The translations under genes and the position numbers were made by a program. Shown piece after piece: positions 1-4,800 of a stretch of DNA of 7,966 nt (the first letter of the stretch is position 1; each line of letters begins with the position of its first letter). The notes beneath the pieces were generated by a model. The model did not search any database, had not been told where the DNA came from, and was given only the letters and a program-made list of their open reading frames with translations. This DNA is from CAYWGR01 sp964458015. GTDB lineage: Bacteria; Planctomycetota; Planctomycetia; Pirellulales; Thermoguttaceae. The stretch lies in contig CAYWGR010000219.1 in assembly GCA_964458015.1 (NCBI GenBank), positions 1 to 7,966 on the forward strand. Reading direction: 5' to 3'.

Positions 1-292
1 ACCAGTCGCGAATCTGGAGCCAATGGACCTTGCCCGAGGGCCGACGCAAAACAATGCGGCCGGCGGCTCGAACCTTCGGGCCATGCGTCTCGGGCGGATG
101 TTCTGCGTCGACAGCCGGGTCCGTGGTGATTTCGCACTCGCGGGCACGGATCTGTCCGATCGGCTGATGATCGTCGAAGCGAACGCCCCAAGGATCTTTG
201 CCTAGCTCTTGTATCTTGCGCAGTTTGTCGCGTCGAGCAGCTTCTAGTGTGGCTTCGGTACTGGCCGGTTGTTGGGGAGTCGGTTCGTTCAT
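1..292 (-). CDS. lysS: Lysyl-tRNA synthetase, N-terminal part (cut by window edge)
   Basis: The minus strand reads open from an ATG at 292 to the left edge, giving 97 complete codons. The protein begins MNEPTPQQPASTEATLEAAR and continues with a charged helix (RRDKLRKIQELG), then DPWGVRFDD, and then an OB-fold entry (VRAAGRIVLRRPSGKVHWLQIRDW). That order (helix, 'ELGxDPxGxRFD', then 'AGRIxxxRxxGKxxxLxIRDW') is what I know from the N-terminus of class II bacterial lysyl-tRNA synthetases, where the OB fold binds the anticodon. The catalytic core motifs would lie beyond the window, so the call rests on the N-terminal part only. No Shine-Dalgarno sequence is visible before the ATG. The gene is divergent from the isomerase gene at 649. 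The main alternative is another class II OB-fold synthetase such as AspS or AsnS, which is less likely given the leading helix. Confidence 0.75.
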   Translation of the reverse strand, partial: MNEPTPQQPASTEATLEAARRDKLRKIQELGKDPWGVRFDDHQPIGQIRARECEITTDPAVDAEHPPETHGPKVRAAGRIVLRRPSGKVHWLQIRDW

Positions 293-324
293 GCCAAATT
301 TCAAAATAAATAGGGGGCAAATCA

Positions 325-345
325 GTCTAGGGTCTGGGGTTCGGG
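325..345. repeat. Short 7-bp tandem array (3 degenerate units)
   Basis: Three abutting heptamers read GTCTAGG, GTCTGGG, GTTCGGG. Adjacent units differ at one to three positions. On its own this would be weak. It is listed because several other 7-bp arrays occur in this window, always in spacers or low-complexity coding sequence. Confidence 0.5.
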
Positions 346-549
346 CATTGTAATGCAATGGGGGGTTGGGTCAATGTCAAAACACGCGAATCGGGTAAAT
401 AGTAGGGGGAAATAAGAGAAGCAGCCCAGAGCTTTCCGTTCCCCAAAGTTCCGTGTAAGAGGGAAAATGGGAAAGTGGAAAAAAGGAAAGCCGGAAACGG
501 CGTTCGTAAGCAGGCACAAGAGTTGTTGCCCGAATAATTGATCATGGAT

Positions 550-570
550 ACTGAAAACTGAGAACGGAAA
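550..570. repeat. Short 7-bp tandem array (ACTGAAA type, 3 units)
   Basis: The units are ACTGAAA, ACTGAGA, ACGGAAA. They resemble the CCTGAAC/ACTGAAC array at 4634-4661 in both unit length and sequence (shared CTGAA core), which suggests a common dispersed repeat family. Confidence 0.5.
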
Positions 571-637
571 GCCATCCCGCTACTTGCATACCCTTGCCGT
601 TTTCGCGAGAATACCGGACATTCCCCGTATATTTAAC

Positions 638-643
638 AGGAGT
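638..643 (+). promoter_or_regulatory. Shine-Dalgarno sequence of the isomerase gene
   Basis: AGGAGT lies five bases before the ATG at 649, a strong ribosome binding site that fixes this start. It is one of only two clear Shine-Dalgarno sequences seen in the window. Confidence 0.85.
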
Positions 644-648
644 ACAAC

Positions 649-1662
649 ATGACTCGACCGGTTACTCTCTGCACCGGCCAGTGGGCAGACCTGCCCGTGG
701 CTGAATTGGCTCGTAAATGCAAGGATTTCGGTTTTGATGGTTTGGAATTGGCCTGCTGGGGCGACCACTTCGAGGTCGACAAGGCCATGAGCCAACCCGA
801 CTACTGCGCGAAGAAACGCGAGTTGCTGGAAAAGAATAATCTGCAAGTATTCGCGATCAGCGGCCACTTGGTCGGCCAGGCTGTTTGCGATTTGATCGAC
901 GAGCGGCACAAGTCGATTTTGCCCGACTACATTTGGGGCAACGGCAATCCGGCCGAAGTGAACGCCCGAGCGATCGAAGAGATGAAAAACACGGCCCGCG
1001 CCGCCCAGAAGCTCGGCGTGAAAGTGGTCAACGGTTTCACCGGTTCGAGCATTTGGCATTTGCTCTATTCCTATCCGCCGATTCCGCCCAAGGCGATCGA
1101 CGCCGGCTTCAAGCTGTTCGCCGAGCGGTTCAACCCGATTTTGGACGTTTTCGGCGAGTGCGGCATCAAGTTCGCGTTGGAAGTCCACCCGACGGAAATC
1201 GCGTATGACATCTACACGACCGAGCGGGCCCTTGAAGCGATCGGCTACCGCGAGGAGTTCGGCTTTAACTTCGACCCGAGCCATTTGTTGTGGCAGGGCA
1301 TCAACCCAGTCGAATTCATCCGCAAGTTCGGCGACCGGATTTATCACGTACACATGAAAGACGCCATTGTGACGCTTGACGGCCGCAGCGGCATTTTGTC
1401 GAGCCACTTGAACTTCGGCGACGCTCGTCGGGGTTGGGATTTCCGCTCGTTGGGCCGCGGCGGCGTGAATTTCGAAGAGATCATCCGCGCCTTGAACAAG
1501 GTCGGCTACAACGGTCCGTTGTCGGTCGAATGGGAAGACAGCGGCATGGATCGCGACCGCGGCGCGAAGGAAGCGTTGGAGTTCGTCCGCCGCATGGACT
1601 TCGAGCCCAGCAAAGTGGCCTTCGACGCGGCCTTCGACAAGGAAGAGCAAGCGAAGAAGTAG
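649..1662 (+). CDS. Sugar phosphate isomerase/epimerase (xylose isomerase-like TIM barrel)
   Basis: This 337-residue soluble protein belongs to the xylose isomerase-like TIM-barrel superfamily, whose members isomerise or epimerise sugars and inositol derivatives using a divalent metal. The expected metal ligands are visible: E178 (FALEVHP), D209 (FNFDPSHL), H235 (YHVHMKDA) and E294 (SVEWEDSG), with H212 and H233 nearby. Other family landmarks are GFDGLELACWGDHF (residues 28-41) and VVNGFTGSSIW (126-136). No signal peptide is present. The length is usual for the planctomycete 'sugar phosphate isomerase/epimerase' group, which often acts in breakdown of unusual sugars or inositols. The substrate cannot be read from the sequence. 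The ATG is supported by AGGAGT at 638-643. The gene appears monocistronic: its stop codon is followed almost at once by a repeat array and a T run. Confidence 0.9.
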   Translation: MTRPVTLCTGQWADLPVAELARKCKDFGFDGLELACWGDHFEVDKAMSQPDYCAKKRELLEKNNLQVFAISGHLVGQAVCDLIDERHKSILPDYIWGNGNPAEVNARAIEEMKNTARAAQKLGVKVVNGFTGSSIWHLLYSYPPIPPKAIDAGFKLFAERFNPILDVFGECGIKFALEVHPTEIAYDIYTTERALEAIGYREEFGFNFDPSHLLWQGINPVEFIRKFGDRIYHVHMKDAIVTLDGRSGILSSHLNFGDARRGWDFRSLGRGGVNFEEIIRALNKVGYNGPLSVEWEDSGMDRDRGAKEALEFVRRMDFEPSKVAFDAAFDKEEQAKK

Positions 1663-1663
1663 T

Positions 1664-1698
1664 CCACTAGTGGCTAGTGGCTAGTGGTCAGTGGCTAG
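1664..1698. repeat. CTAGTGG heptamer array after the isomerase stop
   Basis: Beginning one base after the stop codon, CCACTAG overlaps a run of CTAGTGG units (1667, 1674, 1681), then TCAGTGG and a partial unit. It is the reverse complement of the CCACTAG array at 7591-7639. CCACTAG at 1664-1670 can pair with CTAGTGG at 1674-1680 around a 3-base loop. A T7 run follows at 1699-1705, so the array may help end transcription, although the best stem is not adjacent to the T run. Confidence 0.75.
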
Positions 1699-1705
1699 TT
1701 TTTTT
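1664..1705 (+). terminator. Possible repeat-derived terminator of the isomerase gene
   Basis: Stems formed between CCACTAG and any of the CTAGTGG units precede a run of seven T (1699-1705). Only a weak 4-bp CTAG/CTAG stem is directly adjacent to the T run, so an intrinsic terminator is plausible rather than clear. Confidence 0.3.
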
Positions 1706-1708
1706 GAA

Positions 1709-1786
1709 AATAGCCGGGAGCTAACAGCTCCCGGAATGTGTGTAGTTTCGCAATTGACCTCCGGGAGCTGTTAGCTCCCGGCTATT
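1709..1786. repeat. Nested palindrome, 26-bp perfect inverted repeat
   Basis: The arms at 1709-1734 and 1761-1786 are perfect reverse complements over 26 bases, separated by 26 bases. Each arm is itself a hairpin: CCGGGAGCT and AGCTCCCGG around a 3-base loop. The DNA can therefore form one long stem or two small ones (cruciform-like). No flanking direct repeat is visible and no T run follows it on the plus strand. It resembles dispersed REP/BIME- or MITE-type elements; I did not identify a named family. Confidence 0.85.
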
Positions 1787-1887
1787 GATGCGAACCTTTG
1801 AAACCATATCCGGGGCGGCCATGCCTACGTTTGTCGTGGACATGGTACGCCCGTTTTGTTAATGAAGCATGTCAGTCGCGCACAATC

Positions 1888-1988
1888 GTAGGGTGCGTCC
1901 ACGACGCACCATCAATGTGATTATTTTGCACAATATCATGGTGCGTCGCGGACGCACCCTACGGGTTACCGGATAATCGCACGGAAGG
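1888..1988. repeat. Nested-palindrome repeat, copy 1
   Basis: The arms at 1888-1912 and 1938-1962 are reverse complements with one mismatch in 25. Each arm starts or ends with GTAGGGTGCGTC or its complement and can itself fold (GGTGCGTC with GACGCACC around 3 bases). Similarity to copy 2 continues past the right arm through GGGTTACCGG to CGCACGGAAGG, ending at 1988. The conserved unit therefore includes a purine-rich tail that serves as ribosome binding site for the gene at 1997. Confidence 0.85.
1983..1988 (+). promoter_or_regulatory. Shine-Dalgarno sequence of the small membrane protein gene
   Basis: GGAAGG lies eight bases before the GTG at 1997. The nearby ATG at 1992 is followed by TTG TGA and so cannot be the start. 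This site decides the GTG start. It lies in the last bases of the repeat copy. Confidence 0.65.
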
Positions 1989-1996
1989 AAAATGTT

Positions 1997-2269
1997 GTGA
2001 CGGAAATCGAAAAGATTCGGAAGAGTAAAAATGTCGGTAATTCGCTGAAGTGGTTCTTCTACATTGGCGGAATGTTACTGATGCTGTTGACGATCGGTAT
2101 GGCATCCAATCCAAGTTGCCAAGGGATGGTCATTCCTTTTGTCTATTGTGCGATATTCAACTTTTTTATTGGTTACGAGCTCAATAACCGTAAGATTCAG
2201 AAGGAACTCGTTCAGGAAATCGACACCCTGCGGCGGGAGCTAGAGGAAATCAAAGCAACAGAAATGTAG
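1997..2269 (+). CDS. Small two-helix membrane protein of unknown function
   Basis: I do not recognise this 90-residue protein. It starts at GTG with a good Shine-Dalgarno sequence. A short basic/charged N-terminus (residues 1-15) precedes two hydrophobic stretches, about 18-37 (LKWFFYIGGMLLMLLTIGMA) and about 44-61 (MVIPFVYCAIFNFFIGYE). A charged amphipathic tail (62-88) with heptad-like leucine/isoleucine spacing looks like a short coiled coil. By the positive-inside rule both ends are probably cytoplasmic. Its base composition is visibly more AT-rich than its neighbours, which may mean recent acquisition or simply membrane-protein codons. It sits between two copies of a nested-palindrome repeat, and the assembly gap starts two bases after its stop, so its 3' end deserves caution. 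Confidence 0.6.
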   Translation: MTEIEKIRKSKNVGNSLKWFFYIGGMLLMLLTIGMASNPSCQGMVIPFVYCAIFNFFIGYELNNRKIQKELVQEIDTLRRELEEIKATEM

Positions 2270-2271
2270 AG

Positions 2272-2281
2272 NNNNNNNNNN
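2272..2281. other. Assembly gap (10 N)
   Basis: Ten undetermined bases interrupt the left end of the second repeat copy. Aligned with copy 1, the missing part should contain at least the first six bases (GTAGGG) of the left arm. A run of exactly ten N usually marks a scaffold join of unknown length, probably caused here by the repeat itself. Confidence 0.95.
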
Positions 2282-2376
2282 TGCGTCCGCGACGCACCAT
2301 CAATGCGTTTGTTTTGCACAATATCATGGTGCGTCGCGGACGCACCCTACGGGTTACCGGCCAAACGCACGGAGGG
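2282..2376. repeat. Nested-palindrome repeat, copy 2 (left end lost in gap)
   Basis: These 95 bases align without gaps to 1894-1988 with eight differences. The inner loop (TTTTGCACAATATC) and the tail GGGTTACCGG are identical in both. The tail ends in CGGAGGG, an even better Shine-Dalgarno match than in copy 1. The right arm lies at 2326-2350. The copy is in the same orientation as copy 1, so the two form direct repeats around the small membrane protein gene. Confidence 0.9.
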
Positions 2377-2453
2377 TTGCATGGGCATGTCGCGCGAAAA
2401 TGATATCGCCTGTGCCGAGGCATTCCGACGGCTAGCGTAATCGGGCAAAAAGT

Positions 2454-2462
2454 TGCTATACT
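2454..2462 (+). promoter_or_regulatory. Extended -10 promoter of the kinase gene, possibly leaderless
   Basis: TGCTATACT matches the extended -10 consensus TGnTATAAT at all but one position. No good -35 box is seen. Counting the last T as -7, the predicted +1 is base 2469, the A of the kinase ATG. This would give an mRNA with no leader, consistent with the absence of a Shine-Dalgarno sequence. It is a prediction from spacing only. Confidence 0.4.
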
Positions 2463-2468
2463 TGCGGC

Positions 2469-4559
2469 ATGAGCATCGACCCGACGGAAGTGCAAGGCGG
2501 CGCCGAACGACAGCGATCGCGCGATATGAGCCTCAAACGAGGCCATCCGCCGACCCAAGTGCCGGGCTATGAACCCGAGCGATTCCTGGGTCTTGGAGCA
2601 TACGGCGAAGTTTGGGTCGCGGTCGAACGCAATACGGGCCGCCGGGTGGCCATCAAGTTCTACGCTCACCAGGGGGGGCTCGACTGGTCGCTCCTGTCTC
2701 GTGAGGTGGAAAAACTCGCCTTCCTGTTTGCCGACCGTTACGTGGTGCAGTTGGTCGGAGTCGGTTGGGACGCCGACCCGCCGTACTACATCATGGAGTA
2801 TATGGAAAAGGGCTCGCTGGCCGATCGCATCGCCCTGGGGCCTGTGCCGGTGGATGAGGCCGTTTCGCTGTTTCGCGACGTATGCACGGGCTTGGTCCAT
2901 GCCCACGGCAAGGGCGTGCTGCATTGCGACCTGAAGCCGGCCAATATCCTGCTGGATCAAGACGGTAAGCCACGGCTGGCCGACTTCGGTCAGTCGCGGT
3001 TGTCGCACGAGCAATCGCCTTCGCTGGGCACGATGTTCTACATGGCGCCCGAGCAGGCCGATCTTGAAGCCATGCCCGACGCCCGCTGGGACGTCTACGC
3101 CCTGGGCGCGCTTTTATATTGTATGTTGACGGGCGGTCCGCCCCATCGAACCGGCAAGACGGTCGATCAATTCGAGCGGACGCCCGATCTGAACGACCGT
3201 TTGACCCACTACCGGCAGATGATCGAGCAGTCGCCGACGCCGTCGGAGCATCGAAAGATGCACCGCGTCGATGCCATGCTGGCGGCCATCGTCGATCGTT
3301 GCTTGGCGCCCGATCCCAATCGCCGATTCTCCAATGTGCAAGAGGTGCTCGATGCGTTGGACAATCGGGCATCGCGTTTGGCGCGTCGCCCGATGATGGT
3401 TTTGGGAGCCGTCGGGCCTGCGCTGCTGCTGGCTGTCGTAACATGGTTTGCTTGGCAAGGTTTCAACGCAGCCCTACAAAAGTCGAATGCGGCCTTAACG
3501 GAACGTGCGTTGGAGAGCAACAAATTTGCGGCCCAGTTTGCCGCGCGCAATGCCGCCTACGAATTGGAACGCCGCTACCAACTGGTCGAGGAGTTGGCCG
3601 TTTCGGATCCACTGCGCAAGCGAATTGTCGAGGCGTTGGCCGACACGGAATTTCAGGGTTTGTTACAGCGGTTGAACGATCCTGCGCTTCGGAGCCCACA
3701 ATTGGAAACGGTGCAGAAGAAGTTTCGCGAACATCCAATGCGACAGATGCTTCAAAAGGCGTTGGCCGCTGCAATTCCATCGTCACCGGGCGAGCCGTGG
3801 CAGCAAAAGGCCGCCAGTTGGTTTTATTGCGATCCCCACGGCATTTCAACGGCCCGAACGCCCGAGGGCACCACGATCGGCAAGAATTTCGGTTGGCGAA
3901 GTTTTTTTTACGGCGGAGAACGCGATCGGAAGGAGACGTGGCGACCGGGGCCGAACGAACATATCACGGCGACGAGCATTTCCGACGTTTTCAATTCCAA
4001 AGCGACGACCCTCTGGACCGTAGCCATCTCGACGCCGATTTATGACGGATCGCCCGAGAAAAAGTTTTTAGGCGTCGTAGCCATGACGGTCGAAGTCGGC
4101 CGGTTCGTCAATTTTCCGATCAGCGACAATCAATTCGCCGTTTTGGTCAACAATCGCGAGGGCAAGAATAAGGGCGTGGTGTTGCAGCATCCGTTGTTCG
4201 ACAAGATATTCACCGAGCAAAACGAGTTGCCGGCTCGCATCCAAAGCTATCGCGTGCAGAGCGACGATCTGCCCGACACGCCCGCCCGGCAGCGTAACTA
4301 CTGCGATCCGCTGGCGGTCGATCCGGAGGGCAGCGATTACAACCGTCAATGGCTTGCCCGGATGGAGCCGGTCAGCATTCGCGAGAAAGACACCGGTTGG
4401 ATCGTCATCATCCAAGAGGCTTATGACAGCGCGATCGGTTCGACATTAACCCAATTAACCCGCGGTCTGATTCGCTCTGGAGCTATTGCCCTGGGGTTGA
4501 TCGCGATGGTGATGGCCGGCCTGTGGGGATTGGCGAAACGATGGAGTATGAGTCGGTAA
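2469..4559 (+). CDS. Transmembrane Ser/Thr protein kinase with Cache-like extracytoplasmic sensor
   Basis: This 696-residue receptor-type kinase phosphorylates Ser/Thr of cytoplasmic partners. The kinase domain spans about residues 34-300: glycine loop GLGAYGEVW (41-49), AIK lysine K63, C-helix E79, catalytic loop HCDLKPANI (152-160, D154, N159), DFG (172-174), APE (193-195), DVYALG (208-213). The HRD arginine is Cys153, so it is a 'non-RD' kinase. A transmembrane helix follows at about 308-329. An extracytoplasmic region (about 330-668) begins with a long helix and then has Cache-like signatures (WFYCDPHGIS at 451-460; ISTPIYDG and FLGVVAMTVEVG at 520-544; GWIVIIQE at 643-650). A second helix (about 669-690) and a short basic tail end the protein. 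The sensor probably binds a small external ligand. The start at 2469 has a promoter box directly upstream; ATG at 2526 is an alternative. The next gene encodes a phosphothreonine-reading FHA protein. Confidence 0.9.
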   Translation: MSIDPTEVQGGAERQRSRDMSLKRGHPPTQVPGYEPERFLGLGAYGEVWVAVERNTGRRVAIKFYAHQGGLDWSLLSREVEKLAFLFADRYVVQLVGVGWDADPPYYIMEYMEKGSLADRIALGPVPVDEAVSLFRDVCTGLVHAHGKGVLHCDLKPANILLDQDGKPRLADFGQSRLSHEQSPSLGTMFYMAPEQADLEAMPDARWDVYALGALLYCMLTGGPPHRTGKTVDQFERTPDLNDRLTHYRQMIEQSPTPSEHRKMHRVDAMLAAIVDRCLAPDPNRRFSNVQEVLDALDNRASRLARRPMMVLGAVGPALLLAVVTWFAWQGFNAALQKSNAALTERALESNKFAAQFAARNAAYELERRYQLVEELAVSDPLRKRIVEALADTEFQGLLQRLNDPALRSPQLETVQKKFREHPMRQMLQKALAAAIPSSPGEPWQQKAASWFYCDPHGISTARTPEGTTIGKNFGWRSFFYGGERDRKETWRPGPNEHITATSISDVFNSKATTLWTVAISTPIYDGSPEKKFLGVVAMTVEVGRFVNFPISDNQFAVLVNNREGKNKGVVLQHPLFDKIFTEQNELPARIQSYRVQSDDLPDTPARQRNYCDPLAVDPEGSDYNRQWLARMEPVSIREKDTGWIVIIQEAYDSAIGSTLTQLTRGLIRSGAIALGLIAMVMAGLWGLAKRWSMSR

Positions 4560-4588
4560 GGAGTGAAAAGTGGATGGCGGATCGTGCG

Positions 4589-4607
4589 AAGCCGCAAGCG
4601 GCTTTTT
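4589..4607 (+). terminator. Terminator-like hairpin after the kinase gene
   Basis: AAGCCGC-AA-GCGGCTT is followed by TTT, giving a T5 run (4603-4607) 30 bases beyond the kinase stop. This fits an intrinsic terminator with a tight loop. The same palindrome core (AGCCGC...GCGGCT) recurs at 7568-7581 without a T run, so it may be a dispersed motif that happens to work as a terminator here. Confidence 0.6.
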
Positions 4608-4633
4608 GGGGGTAAAATACATTTCCATTGTCT

Positions 4634-4661
4634 CCTGAACCCTGAATACTGAACCCTGAAC
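4634..4661. repeat. 7-bp tandem array (CCTGAAC type, 4 units)
   Basis: The four abutting units are CCTGAAC, CCTGAAT, ACTGAAC, CCTGAAC. The array ends one base before the left flank of the MITE-like element and resembles the array at 550-570. Confidence 0.7.
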
Positions 4662-4670
4662 TCTAATTCG

Positions 4671-4788
4671 TTTCTGTCGCGGAAGGTCATTTTGTCATCC
4701 TGATCGCAACGAAGGATCTCAAAAAATCACGGAGATTCTTCGCTACGCTCAGAATGACTGCTCCTCGGCTAGCCTTTCACAACAGAAA
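4671..4788. mobile_element. MITE-like element, 118 bp, with 8-bp direct flanks
   Basis: The ends are inverted repeats: TTTCTGTCGCGGAAGG (4671-4686) against CCTTTCACAACAGAAA (4773-4788), with the outer 7 bp perfect and 13 of 16 matching overall. The element is bordered by perfect 8-bp direct repeats CTAATTCG (4663-4670 and 4789-4796), as expected of a target-site duplication. Inside is a second, larger imperfect palindrome (4694-4720 against 4732-4758, 22 of 27 matching) of the GTCATCCTGA...GAAGGATCTC type, a dispersed pattern I know from many environmental bacterial genomes. It encodes no protein, so it would depend on a transposase in trans. It ends 12 bp before the cyclase ATG. Confidence 0.8.
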
Positions 4789-4800
4789 CTAATTCGTCCC

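Larger units (their letters stand above)
293..648. other. Divergent intergenic spacer with degenerate repeats
   Basis: This 356-bp spacer lies between the divergent lysS-like and isomerase genes and should hold both promoters. I found no convincing -35/-10 pair for either direction. It contains two short heptamer arrays (325-345 and 550-570) and a purine-rich stretch around 458-500 with GGAAA-ending units of 7-8 bp. A small palindrome, GCATT-GT-AATGC, lies at 345-356. Open frames on the minus strand here have low-complexity, repeat-derived translations and I do not consider them genes. Confidence 0.6.
1663..1996. other. Repeat-rich intergenic spacer
   Basis: This 334-bp spacer holds, in order, a CTAGTGG heptamer array with a following T7 run, a nested palindrome (1709-1786), about 100 bp with no recognisable feature, and the first copy of a second nested-palindrome repeat (1888-1988), whose end carries the ribosome binding site of the next gene. 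I see no additional gene here. Confidence 0.7.

Noticed and set aside
322..575. Two overlapping minus-strand frames (65 and 82 codons) in the lysS-isomerase spacer
   Set aside because: Their translations come from low-complexity and heptamer repeat DNA, they overlap each other in different frames, and no ribosome binding site supports them.
628..633. TATATT as a -10 box for the isomerase gene
   Set aside because: It would put the transcription start at about the Shine-Dalgarno sequence, contradicting the strong AGGAGT site, and no -35 lies at a suitable distance.
580..1650. Long 356-codon open frame on the minus strand opposite the isomerase gene
   Set aside because: It is antisense to a gene with clear active-site motifs and a strong ribosome binding site. 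Such long antisense frames are common in GC-rich DNA with third-position bias, and the translation shows no recognisable motif.
1709..1786. Rho-independent terminator of the isomerase gene
   Set aside because: The hairpin is strong but no T run follows it on either strand; the nearby T run precedes it. Its nested design fits a repeat element better.
2381..2440. 19-residue open frame (MGMSRENDIACAEAFRRLA) just after the CGGAGGG tail of repeat copy 2
   Set aside because: The spacing to the purine tail fits a start, but the frame is very short, unrecognised and lies in a repeat-derived spacer. It could be a leader peptide or a gene remnant; nothing else supports it.
2250..3014. Minus-strand frame running through the N gap, opposite the kinase gene
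   Set aside because: It is antisense to the conserved kinase domain and includes undetermined bases. It is an artefact of the gap and base composition.
3119..4045. 308-codon plus-strand frame within the kinase gene
   Set aside because: It is an out-of-frame shadow. The kinase, transmembrane and Cache-like motifs are all in the other frame.
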